Under the pieces are notes generated by a model. That model saw only the letters and a program-made list of their open reading frames with translations. It searched no databases and had not been told where the DNA came from. Shown piece by piece: positions 1 to 10,386 of a stretch of DNA of 64,000 bases. The DNA lies in contig NC_092031.1 in the NCBI RefSeq assembly GCF_042242105.1, positions 17,700,162-17,764,161 of the forward strand, given 5' to 3'. Numbering within the stretch: position 1 is the stretch's first letter; every line of letters begins with the position of its first letter. The stretch is from Pempheris klunzingeri (lineage: Eukaryota; Chordata; Actinopteri; Acropomatiformes; Pempheridae). The position numbers were made by a program, and so were the translations under genes.

Positions 1-1149
1 TTGATTTGTGCCACCAACTGGCAAACAAGAGCCTACAGAAAGTGCAATTGCTGTTAATCAAGTGTTTGGAGGCAGAACATGTAGACTTGTTACAGCTAAG
101 GGACATCTCAGGAATTAAGGAATCTTCAAAAGTTACACCAAAGCGTACTCTAGTAGCCAAAATCATGTAACCTTACGCTTATATTTGCTATACTGCCCTG
201 CCAATTTCTGCACAAGTTTTAAAAAGAGAGAATATAAAAACCTTTGGTAAGCCAAACGGTCAGCACACAAATAAGCAAAGCCCAAAAACCTCCCATCGCT
301 TCAGCCACCAACAGAAAATGCCAAACCTGAGCCACATGCCAGTTTTAAAAAAAGTCCATCAGGCAGGTTGCACAGCTGTTGCTGATCAGCTCTGATTGAC
401 TCTCTTCAGAGGAGCCAGTGGTAATTGAGAAGCAGCACTTCCTGAGAGTCTATAGAACTCTGAGAGTGTCGTGTTTGTGTATATATGTAAATCTAAAGTG
501 ATCATGCTATGAGAATTATGAAAGCTCAAACCAAGACATGTTGTCAAGTAGTATTTTGTTCAAATTATTTGTCAAGTAGTGAACTTTTATATCAGTTCCT
601 CTGCCTCGTTTGAAGATTTCAGACTAGTAAAAGGAGCAAATGTCTGGTAAAACCAGTTCATTCTGATCCAGATGTACAGTGCTTTATTGTGGAAACTTGT
701 CTTGGGTTGAATGCTGCTGTATGTCAGCCTTTACGACAAAAAAGCCACACAAATAAACAATTAGCACAAGCTTAAACAATAAAAACTATAAATGCACCAG
801 GCAAGGCACACACACTAAACATTCTTATAGGGTCTGGTCACCGGGTATAAAAAATAGGTTATTTAGGACTTTGACCCAGGAGATCACAGTTTGTGTTCCA
901 GATGAGACCAGCTGCCATGATAGTTTAATGTATTTGTAGACTTGGTCAACTTATATATTTCAATTTTCTTTTATCATTATCACTTTTCAGTCACAGTTTG
1001 GTTAGGTTTAGGCACCAGAACTACTTCAGATCATGGCTTGGGTTGGGTCAAATACAACAATAAAAGTCAGGGTACATTAAACATAAAATATACTATTTAA
1101 AACATGCAAAGAGTGTTGTTAGCCACTGACACCCGGGCGCAAACAGCAT
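1..1149. other. Gene-free stretch
   Basis: AT-rich sequence with no open frame that looks like a protein, no recognisable splice structure and no RNA gene that I can see. It lies downstream of the 3' end of mrpl38. Nothing further can be supported. Confidence 0.6.
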
Positions 1150-1320
1150 TTAAGTATATTCACTCCAAAACTGCACTGAAGTACTATTTTTAGGTACTTT
1201 TACCTGAGTTATTTCCGTAGACTTCTACTCCATGATATTTAAGGAACAAATGTTGTATTTTACTCCTCTACACTTATTTGGCGGCAGTAGTTACCAGTTA
1301 CTTTGATTTTACATCACACT
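1150..1320. repeat. Dispersed teleost repeat fragment (tacttctactcca family)
   Basis: This stretch contains alternating motifs such as 'aggtacttttacc', 'acttctactccatgatattt' and 'gtagttaccagttactttg'. They match in order a second copy at about 29985-30185 inside unc13d intron 14. I recognise the pattern as a short dispersed repeat common in percomorph genomes. It is diverged and non-coding. Family assignment is from memory. Confidence 0.6.
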
Positions 1321-1430
1321 AAGAGTCCACAGCCACACTAGCAGCTCTTTGTGGCTGTACTATCCTAACATTAGAATGCCAACATGTTAACAATGACAGA
1401 ACTAAAATGTTACACTGCTAAGGGGCCAAA
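1321..1430. repeat. Fragment of the 'cagcagctctgtgag' dispersed repeat
   Basis: Contains a degenerate version of the segment 'agcagctct-tgtggctgtact...catgttaacaatgaca', the left part of a repeat seen more fully at 13735-14115 and 25775-26130. It is non-coding and strongly diverged, so the boundaries are approximate. Confidence 0.5.
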
Positions 1431-1876
1431 TTTCCCATTTAATTTGGAGTGAGATTGAAGTCAGTGCATTTATTGAGGAGGCCCTCAGTGACCCACCATA
1501 GGGGTCGGGGTCAGGGTCAACACTTTTCAACCCCCGGGACTTTTGTTTTCCATGTTTTACAGCAAAATTCATAATTTTAAAGCATTTGTAGACAAAAAGT
1601 AATCATGGTCAGTGACATGAAAGACATGACATGTAGCTGCTACAGGTATGCTCAGTGATACATGACCATATGTGTGGTGTGTTTCAAGCAAAATACATTT
1701 GTGTACAAGGGTTTGATATATTAGATAATATAGTGTAGCGGGAGGAATGGGTTCCCCTGTACTCACTCACTTATGGCAAAAAAAACACCAGTTTTCATGA
1801 CTCCTGAAACAGACAAAAAAAGACAAATGATGGCACTATTATAGATCAGTTTGACACTTAATAAATCAAATTTAAT

Positions 1877-1892
1877 AGAAAGGCCACTCACA
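1877..1892 (+). repeat. Left target-site duplication of the L1 insertion
   Basis: The 16-base string agaaaggccactcaca at this position recurs exactly at 3566-3581, immediately after the short A-run that ends the LINE. Perfect direct repeats flanking a 5'-truncated, A-tailed element are the signature of target-primed reverse transcription. The LINE body therefore begins at 1893. Confidence 0.85.
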
Positions 1893-3306
1893 GATGAGGT
1901 TGAGGAGATGTTAAACAGATGGACTAATTTGCCTATATCGATGATGGGACGAATAAATGTTATAAAAATGACAATTTTACCCAAATTTCTGTACTGTTTC
2001 CAAACACTTCCACTGCCATTACCAGCTTCGTTTTACGACAAATTAAACAAATTGTTCAGTCAATTTATTTGGAACAATAGGAAAGCAAGACTTCGTTTAA
2101 AGTTATTATATATGCCTTATGAGAGGGGAGGACTTCAGCTCCCAAACCTTAGATGGTATTATATGGCTGCCCAGCTAACATCAGCTACACATTATTTCTA
2201 TACAACCTCACCCCCAGCTTGGGTGAGCATTGAACAAAAGTCCATTCCAGAGTTACCTTTACAGAGCTATCTATACTCTTCAGATGCAAAAACACTAAAA
2301 AAACGTACTAAAAATCCATTTCTGAAAAATACAATTTCAGTATGGCACACTGCACACAAGCATGTAGGAGACCTTCCAGCACTCTCTCAGTTTGCCCCTA
2401 TTTGGGGAAATGAACAGTTCACACCTGGAAAAAAAGATGGAGGGTTTAGACTATGGAATATGAAGGGCATCCAGAAAATTAAGTAATCTGTACACGGATG
2501 GAGTTTTACTTACCTTTGAGCAACTATGTGAAAAATATCAAATTCCCTCAAAACATTTCTTTAAATATTTACAGCTAAAAAATTATATGTCATCCAGATC
2601 CAGACAGATTATGAATACCCCGTCATTATCAAAAATAGAAGAAGTCTCCCAAACAGAAGGGAAAGGTATGCTCTCTAGATATTATGATGCACTAATGTCT
2701 ACTTCCAAAGATTCAGCAAGGGACAAACTAAACACCTGGAGAAGTGACATCCAAGAAGACATAAATGAAATGGACTGGAACGAGGCCTGTTTAAAGGCAC
2801 AAAAGCAATCTATAAATACACGGTTTAGGCTACTTCAATATAAGTGGCTGATGAGGATGTATATGACCCCTGTTAAACTTCATCATATGTCCGATAATAT
2901 TCCAGATACATGTACCAAATGTCTCATTGAAAAAGGAACAATTCTTCACTGTCTATGGGAATGTCCAAAGATTCAGAAATTCTGGAATGATGTCATCAAA
3001 TGTCTGTCAGAGGTGTTTAATATCAACATCCCCTTCAATGCTAAACTTTGTGTACTTGGAATCTACCCAGTGGGCTTCACACAAACAGAGAAACAGACTA
3101 AATTGCTGGACTTCGGACTTTTACAAGCCAGGAGAGTGATTGCATTACGTTGGAAAAGTATGGATGCTCCCTCTATACAACAGTGGATAAAAGAACTCTC
3201 GGAATGTATTGGTCTGGAAAGACTAACCTACATTGTGAAAGGAAAACGAAGGGAATTTGTGTACCTCTGGGAACCATATATGACTATTATAGAAGCCGGA
3301 AAGTAA
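1893..3306 (+). pseudogene. LINE ORF2 C-terminal fragment, one frameshift
   Basis: Two overlapping stretches read as L1 ORF2. From 1893 to about 2484 the frame gives the thumb-like region (DEVEEMLNRWTNLPISMMGRINVIKM, then FIWNNRKARLRLKLLYMPYERGGLQLPNL). It stops at 2484-2486. The homologous sequence then continues in another frame (LYTDGVLLTFEQLCEKYQIPS and onward) to the stop at 3304-3306. The shift lies near the A-run at about 2474-2480. The final part has a C-x2-C-x8-H-x4-C arrangement typical of the L1 C-terminus. Apparent coding sequence upstream of 1893 in the same frame is host DNA, not LINE. Confidence 0.85.
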
Positions 3307-3411
3307 GCCACAGTTATAAAAATATGGATAATGTGTATATTCAGTTATGTATGCATTTTATTTTAGACTATTTTATGTTATTGACATATAATTTGTGCAA
3401 GTCTAGCATGT

Positions 3412-3433
3412 GCGTGTGTGTGTGTGTGTGTGT
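3412..3433 (+). repeat. GT microsatellite in the LINE 3' region
   Basis: A short (GT)n tract with one interruption, lying within the 3' untranslated part of the LINE copy. Confidence 0.9.
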
Positions 3434-3565
3434 ATGTCCGAATGATCATATGTTTGAGCGGTGACCTATGTTAATGTGGTCCAATTGTTCATTTAATCTG
3501 TTGGTTTTTTTTTTCTCTTTATGTAACAACAAACAAATGTCAATAAAAATATTGGAGAAAAAAAA

Positions 3566-3581
3566 AGAAAGGCCACTCACA
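3566..3581 (+). repeat. Right target-site duplication of the L1 insertion
   Basis: An exact 16-base copy of 1877-1892 that follows the A-rich end of the LINE directly and marks its 3' boundary. Confidence 0.85.
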
Positions 3582-5000
3582 TGGTACAGCCACTCCTTAT
3601 TTGTGATAAACATCAGTTTTTAGCAGAGCTCACGTGTTCGGGAAGCTTGTTCCACAGGTGAGGAGCATAGAAACTAAAAGCTGCTTCACCTTGCTCGGTT
3701 CTGATTCTAACAATCAGTTAGAATCAGTTAGAAAACACATTTTTTCACCAGTGGCGTCAATGTCAATTCAAGATGGCCACCAAACGAACCCCATGGACCA
3801 TTAGTTGACTGTTCATGAACAGGTACAAAAAAAAAGCAAAAATGTGGGTTCATGGGAACCTATTCCTTCTACTTGTCTATGGTATGTAATATACCAAACA
3901 TGCCACACATTTCCTAATGTATATCACTGAGCACACAGTTACAGTTACACATCATACATTACTGAATTCCACACAGTCAGAACTTTCCAGCAAACCCTGA
4001 TTGTTGTTTCTGGCACGATCCCAGCCGAACCCACCTAAAAGGAAATGAACACACTCAACATCTGCTTATTGTACTACTGGGTTTAAAGTACTGCATTTCA
4101 CATTCAATTTTTTTCAACATGCAGTGGAACTTCTTGTCCGTTATCTCACACCAAATGTGAGCTCGCATTATAAAATTACACGAGTTCGAGTGCATCATCT
4201 CACATTCTGCCCGACTTTTTTTGCACCTCTTTTATTTATGGGGTGTATCACAATATCTGTAACCACCTGTAAGACCTTGGAGAATATAAGAAACATCGTT
4301 GTGTGTAGTTGTACCTCCAGAGTGCGTATGTCAAAAACTATAACCCCTTTAGAGGCCTTCCCTCTAGCCTAAATTGTGTGGCTGAAATGTGGAGTCGAGA
4401 GGACAGAGAAGAAGGGGGGCACTGAAAAATTGGACTGTCGGGAGAATTTAGAGGGTAGGCTTGTAGCTCCATCTGCAGACAGTAGCACTGTAGGAAATGT
4501 AAATAAAGGAGAAAAAAAGAACAGTGGATCCCTCTAAATTATTCTATTAAATTATGCTAATGACCAATTGTCGGCCTAATGTCTGATGAAAAAGAGCGAG
4601 GATAAATACCCGTGCATGATGCACTTTTGCAGCATAATGCATTCATCAGACAATGGCCCTTAATGATGAGTTGCTAATGAGTTAAACTGTCCATCAAAAC
4701 CATGGAAGCTAATGTGTTGTCCTGAAAATGTGAGTTATATCTGCAGAGAGTATCAACACACTGAGTCTGTCTTCCCCCTGCTGACACTGGACAGTCACTA
4801 ATAAATCCATAAAATCAATGGATTGTTGAATGAGTTGAATATACTGTACTATATGGAAACGCAGAAAGGAAGTAGCTACATTCATAGGATCAGAGAACTA
4901 GGGTGAAATGCTTTCCTCTATTCGACGTGTGAAAACAGATGAATGGCCCAAAATATTTCGACTGGATCATTGTGAACTCCTGCATGAGCTGTACAGGGTT
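3582..5000. other. Gene-free stretch with a weak hairpin
   Basis: No gene-like open frame or splice structure is visible. At 4573-4590 and 4642-4658 there are inverted arms sharing the perfect core tgtctgatgaa and its complement, separated by about 50 bases. The rest is unremarkable AT-rich sequence. Confidence 0.5.
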
Positions 5001-5200
5001 TGTATGGGAGCCCGGAGGAAATGTTGGCCAGACGGTGGCACTGGACGAAAGGTCAGGGGATCAAAATGATTACAATTCATCCACTGGGGACCATGAATAC
5101 GTGTACCAAATTCCATTCAAATGTATCGAATATTTGCCCAGCTCAAGCGTGCACTACAGGGAAAAGATGGTATCACCAAAGTCGGCCGGATACGTCGCCT
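5000..5200. repeat. Copy of the 'ctggggaccatgaat' dispersed repeat
   Basis: Contains 'aggtcaggggatca', 'attacaattcatcc' and 'ctggggaccatgaat' (5084-5098) in order. The last string occurs identically at 26023-26037. The order of blocks matches a dispersed repeat found in many percomorph genomes. An open frame crosses it but has no gene-like features. Confidence 0.65.
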
Positions 5201-5498
5201 GGACATCATGGACATGTGTACCAGATGTGACCAACAGAACTGCTCAGGCTGAAGGTCTGAGTACTAGTAGTAGTGATGGGTGGATGAAGCCTTATGAAGC
5301 TTTAGGACTTTCTCAGCATTTGTGCCTGAAGCTGTGGAGCTTTAAACTTTAAACTGACAGTGACATCTGGTGGTTTGCAAAATGTCCAGCTGATTTTGCA
5401 GTTTCAGTCTCAGGCTGCATGTGAGCAATAAGGGTCCAACAGTTTAACAAAAAAACTGTACAAACGAGGCCATTCATGGACGTGAATATTAAAAATTC

Positions 5499-5504
5499 TT
5501 TATT
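5499..5504 (-). promoter_or_regulatory. Poly(A) signal for mrpl38
   Basis: AATAAA on the minus strand, about 90 bases downstream of the mrpl38 stop codon at 5596-5598. It is the first such hexamer after the stop and fits a short 3' UTR. Confidence 0.7.
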
Positions 5505-5595
5505 GTTTTAAACATAAATATGCCAAACATAATTCCACATTGGCCAGAAGATGAGTAATGAGACGTTAGCAGCTCTGTGAACGTGTGTTTCATAA

Positions 5596-8500
5596 TCAGT
5601 ATATTCCATAGGTGTGCTCCTTCCCATCTCTGTATCTGTCCAGGTAGCGTAGGGGCTGTCGGTGAGGGTATTTGACCTGTGGAGGGTGGTACACTGGAGG
5701 CCGGATAACCTCAAACACCGGCTCCCTCATGTCTGCAGGGAGGAGAGGAAAGAGACAGGCTTTAGTTTCACTACAGGAAATCAAGGACAGTCAGTTCTTA
5801 AATCCACATCACGAAAACGACAGTCCTGTGCTTTTGCTTTTGCTTATGTGAGCGAGTATGGGACTCACTGAGTGTGTTGTGAAAGGTGTTGGTGACAGAT
5901 TCGTCCCACTGGCACTGGTAGAAGGCCAGGCCCGCGGGGGTCAAGTTGTCCTGGTGCTTCCTGTAGAATTCCACCGTCTTAAATGTGCGATCCACCAGGG
6001 AATGGCTGGGCAGGAGAGACAGCACAGGCTTAGTGTCTTCGTTGCTGTATTAAACATGAACTAACAACACATTAATGTTGTGAATACAGTTCGCTGGCAG
6101 GGTTCATGACCGCCGACGATGACGTCTTTTTCTTGGAATGTTTCATGTCCTACTTGCAAGGGGGACACGGTACATTAACTGGCATCTTCAGAGGTGATTG
6201 GAAATAACCTGAACTTCAATACTCTCAAACAAACTTCCCTAAAACAGAGGCCAAACACAGAATATTGGAGAGTCAACTTTCTCTTAACCCAGCTAACTCA
6301 CTTAATGATGTTTATTTCACATTTAAAGGAATAGTGCGACATGTTAGGAAACACACTTATTTGCTTGCTTCCTGTGGTGAGATGAGGAGATTCATATCAC
6401 TCTCATATCTGTCTCTTATAATCTATATACAGTTAGAGGAGACAGGTAGCTTCGCTTAGCATTTAGACTTAAAACATGGGGAGACAGCTAGCCTCCAACC
6501 AGCACTTTAAATCTTGTTTGTGTCCATCTTTAGGCTAAGCTAAGCTAACTGGCTGCGGGCTGTAGCATCACATTTAGCGTACTGGCGTGAGTATGGTTCT
6601 GATCCTCTCATTTTACTCTCAGCGAGAAAGCAGATGAGTGTATCGCCCAAAATGTGTCCACTAACTTTAATTTAAGCACCACAAGGAAAACTGTAAAAGT
6701 CTATTCAAATCTAGACTATGAAAAGCACATATCCTACGTAGAGGCGAGTGAACAAATACACAGATAATCTGCTTGTATTTCATACAAGACACAAACAACA
6801 CTGAGAGCATCAGCTTCCTGTCTGGATGCTGAGCGTTGTGCTCACCATGGCGACGGCCTGACATCCTCCTGGAAGTTGATGGGTCCCTCCTGCTTGAAGA
6901 GGACATAAATGTAGCGGTGGAAGCCCGTTCCTTTGGCGGGGAAGGGGGGCAGGTAGTGACACAGCTCCTCCCCAGCCTGCACTGCCCCCCCTGGTATGTT
7001 CCCCCTACAGAAACACAGATCAGTCAAAGCTCGAGTGGTTACAAATTCTTGACACTGCACCTGCTCCTCCTCCTCCCGCACTGAAAAACCAAAATCATCT
7101 AACAACTTTCAGCTGACTATTATTTCTAAAAGTGCTGCATCAATAAGAGTTGGCCTGAAGTACTCACACTAGCCAGTGGACGTATTCTGCCTCATTATCC
7201 AGAAGATGCTCATCTGAAAGAGATCAAATTATTTTAAACAGCCTGACAAATGCTGAGAATAAAATTCAGGCACTCTTCATGCACTTTAAAGGTAGCTGAG
7301 CCAGAAATATCCACAGTTTATCTTCACATCAAAGTCAATTTGTGTATTTTACCAGCAGTTCTTATTAACTTCGACAGTATATTTTGATCATGTCATCATC
7401 TATGTGAGACATCAGGAGACAACAAACACATATGACGACAGGATTGTTTCATTTCAAATATCAAAAGAGTTTGTGGTTTACAATAGTGAAGGAGTATATT
7501 TGAATTCTTTATCCTTACCTTCCTTAACCTGAAATTCAGCATTTCCCAAACTTTCAAGACTTTGTACAAATACTGAGCATAGAGGGTTGCTGATTATCAC
7601 AATCTAGTGAGCTGAAGCTGACCTGGACAGGTGAGCAGGAGGGTCCACAGGGAGCCCTCCTCTGCATCAAAGCTGACCTGAGGGACGGATGCTGCCTGGA
7701 GGCAAAAGCACAGCAAAGAATACGATTAGAACATCAACTGAAGAGCTAGATTACAGCGGATGATTTTTCCTTTTAACGTACTTCGGTGGGTGTCAGCCGG
7801 TTCCCATAATACACTTGGCCACCGTTGTCCTGGCCGTAGCAGATGCGGAGTGAGACTTGAGGTAAAAAAAAGGCCTTGGGGAAGAGATCTCTGAAGACCC
7901 CGTAGTGATCTGCCAGTCTCGTTATGTGAAATGGACCACTGTTCTTCTCCCAGGACTCCTGCACTCGATCCAGAGGGATCTTAACTGATGCGACAAAGAG
8001 AAAACACAACCGATTTATTGACTCAATTACAAGCTTGAGCATTCCCTTTCTGCTGAGTGTGTGTGTGTGTGAGCTTACAAGTGCGCAAACGAAAAGCCCT
8101 CTCCATCTCCACATTCTTCTTGTTTTCCTTCATCACCTGCCTCCTCTCCCTCAGCTGCTTGGTCCTGCAGGGTTGATAGTACGGCAGGCCGATGTCCACT
8201 CGCTCTACACCTGCAACTAAACAAGGCTCGTATGAACTGGTTTCAACTGTGACAAAGTGAAATCCAGTCCACATCCCTGGAGAACCAGTGTTTCTCACCA
8301 TGATCAGGATCAGCTTCTTCCACGTAGCTCCTGTAGCTCTTCCACCAGGCGGGTTTGTTCTTTGTCTCCTCAGCTTCTGTGAGGTAACGGGTGTAGCTGC
8401 GATACTTCTCCAGCGACTCCAGCTTTGTGACGTCAATCTCCTCATTTGGCATAGCACCCAAAGGAGGTATCCGTCTGCAGAGGAATGCTGTTACATGGAA

Positions 8501-9341
8501 ACACCCCCAACAGTTAGTTAGCAGAAAACTGTTGGTCATGTTGTCTACTTATTCCTACATCGATTTGGAGGTTGCACAGTTCTAATACCAGGGTTGTTAT
8601 GGTTGTCCATTCTGGGTCAAGACTGTCTGATGATTTATATTTACATGTTCATAATTTTGTAACTGACTTGTTTATTTCCTAAGTGCTATTTAATTTTTGC
8701 ATTTGGCTACACTCCCAGTTCTGTTGATTGTCTTGAAATGTTACTGTATAATTGATGAAGTTAAGTGGGGGATAGATTCTGAAAATCAATATATTATCAG
8801 AATTTAGCAAGCTTCTGTGGTTACTGACACCAGTAATTTCAGCACGCAAAGCTTACTAAAGGACATCCTCTGTGCATGCCAAACTCCATTCAAATATTTG
8901 ATGATTTTACGTCAAGGAGAGAGGCTTCAAGACTAGTTTCATCACGCAGCACTTGTTTCACCTGTCATGTTTGGTTCTGCTTCTGCTTCTTCAAACCAAT
9001 AGTGGGAACTAATACGAATGTCATGTCATGTTATTATCAGATGGATAACCCTATCGATGTTGACACTATTACTATTAAATTGTCGTATTTCTCTATCGAG
9101 TTTGGCGACACGTCTTTCTCCAGAGGACAGCATGTAACCCTGTCAGTGCTACACACTGATGTGAGCTGACACACGCAGCTCACATGCAATACTGAAGCGC
9201 AGGCACGAAGTTACTGAATATAAATCCAATGTACTTTAGCAAAATCGTTACGGTACCTGTTGTGACAAATGTCCTCGCATTATTGACCCCTAAATCTGTC
9301 CCACTTCTCAAGGCAACAGCACAAACCGTGCGCAGCGCCAT
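5596..9341 (-). CDS. mrpl38: Mitochondrial ribosomal protein L38
   Basis: Nine coding exons (transcript order): 9341-9257, 8487-8299, 8210-8079, 7984-7782, 7695-7623, 7213-7168, 7004-6846, 6005-5869, 5732-5596. They total 1161 bases (386 aa), close to the human protein (380 aa). The start [14 protein letters not shown] is basic and arginine-containing with no acidic residue, as in a mitochondrial targeting peptide. Diagnostic stretches are [24 protein letters not shown], the PEBP-like domain at about residues 190-350 ([37 protein letters not shown]) and the C-terminus [20 protein letters not shown]. The protein belongs to the large mitoribosomal subunit in the matrix. The PEBP fold is not known to be catalytic here. 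Splice phases agree throughout. The ATG lies about 340 bases from the probable trim65 5' exon, so the two genes appear to share a promoter region. Confidence 0.96.
6323..6674. repeat. TIR-bearing MITE-like repeat in mrpl38 intron 7
   Basis: Begins ttaaaggaatagtgcgacat and ends with a degenerate complement (aaatgtgtccactaactttaa). Internal blocks include gaggagattcatatcactctcat, acatggggagacagctagcct and taggctaagctaagctaact. The same layout occurs at 15185-15600, and a fragment lies at 33282-33320. I recognise it as a common percomorph non-autonomous element with ends of the TTAAAGGAATAGT type. It is non-coding and diverged. Confidence 0.65.
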
Positions 9342-9700
9342 CTTGGAGTGAACTCCTTCCTCTTTTTTCAGAATATACGGTGGCCGAAAAGGGCTAAACG
9401 AGTCCGTGCACTTTATTTGTTTTGCGTAGAATTGACTAACCGTGGTCTAGTAGCAGATAAATAACGGTCACATAACTTGGTGGTAACCATCACCAGTGTA
9501 CTTAGCACATTAATCTAAGCCATTTTAGCACAATTCTCGTATATGATTCAAAATATACATTAATCTTTTTAATTAAAATTCTGGTTTGTGAATAATTGCT
9601 AGTTGATGTTAAACCAAACTGATTCCGAACACTAAATATCATTATTGCAAATGTAATGCACCACTGTTACAGTAGCGGTGTTTGATGTATCACAGTCGAC
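9342..9700. promoter_or_regulatory. Putative bidirectional promoter, mrpl38 / trim65
   Basis: The divergent start regions of mrpl38 (ATG at 9341, minus) and trim65 (plus) lie a few hundred bases apart with no other gene between them. No clear TATA box stands out. That one region serves both genes is inferred from geometry alone. Confidence 0.45.
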
Positions 9701-9862
9701 AACACAACGACCTGTTGTGTTGGGTCGATTAAGACCGACTTTATCGATTTCCCGACAGCCCCTGAAGGCATCATTTTTGCGTATGTCGTCATCAGGGAAG
9801 CTTCATCTGACGTATACTCAGTGGTCACACAGATGCTGTGCACGGATGTATCTGTGGAAGTG
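9701..9862 (+). other. Likely 5' non-coding exon of trim65
   Basis: A strong donor (gtggaag|tg-gtaagaa) ends at 9862, and a good acceptor (polypyrimidine then cacag) lies at 10363 just before the coding exon. A leading non-coding exon would explain both. Its 5' end is not visible. An ATG just before the donor meets a stop right after splicing, so it would be at most a tiny upstream frame. Confidence 0.4.
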
Positions 9863-10386
9863 GTAAGAATTAACATTGACTCGGCATTGTGTAACAGCCA
9901 GGCGGCGAGTGTGAAAATATGAGCTAATTTATAGTTGATCCGCTGCCTGGTTAAATATTTTGACTATAAATTGTCCCCAAGAGTCCTCGGTAACGTGAAG
10001 TGACTGGGCTCCAGTGCTAATGTTAGCTACCGCTAGCTTTTCCTTCCACTTGGCTAAGTTATTGTGTGGTAGCCAACGTTTCCATTTGGACTGAGACGTG
10101 TATTGTTGCCTGACGGTGGCTTAGCTTCCTCCCTGTCTGATAACTGGCACCAACAGAATTAGGGGCGTTTTAATTACATTTCTCTCTGAGATGCTGTTTC
10201 TATACACAGGGCTTAAAACGTGATAATAACCTCTAAATCCAGAGAAATGAAGCAGTCAGTTGCATTACTGTCATTGTGTGGGACGGATCTGACATGCTGA
10301 CATGTCTGAGGTGTGTGACATCATGACCAACCTCCCTGTTTCTGCTCTCTTTTTTTTTCACAGAGGTGTCTGCTTTTTCCTCAAAG

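Larger units (their letters stand above)
1893..3565 (+). mobile_element. 5'-truncated L1-clade LINE (about 1.67 kb)
   Basis: This is the 3' part of a non-LTR retrotransposon, bounded by a perfect 16-bp target-site duplication and ending in 'aataaaaat...gaaaaaaaaa'. It encodes the region after the reverse-transcriptase core (NRWTNLPISMMGRINVIKM, LPKFLYCFQTLPLPLP) and the C-terminal Cys-rich tail (CTKCLIEKGTILHCLWECP), as in L1/Tx1-like ORF2. The endonuclease, most of the reverse transcriptase and any ORF1 are missing, so it is dead on arrival. The 3' untranslated part carries a GT microsatellite. The intact duplication and long remaining frames suggest a fairly recent insertion. Confidence 0.9.

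Noticed and set aside
1851-1892. Start of a 211-codon open frame as the beginning of a gene
   Set aside because: The first codon is TTG, and the bases before 1893 lie outside the LINE as defined by its target-site duplication, so this is host DNA read by chance.
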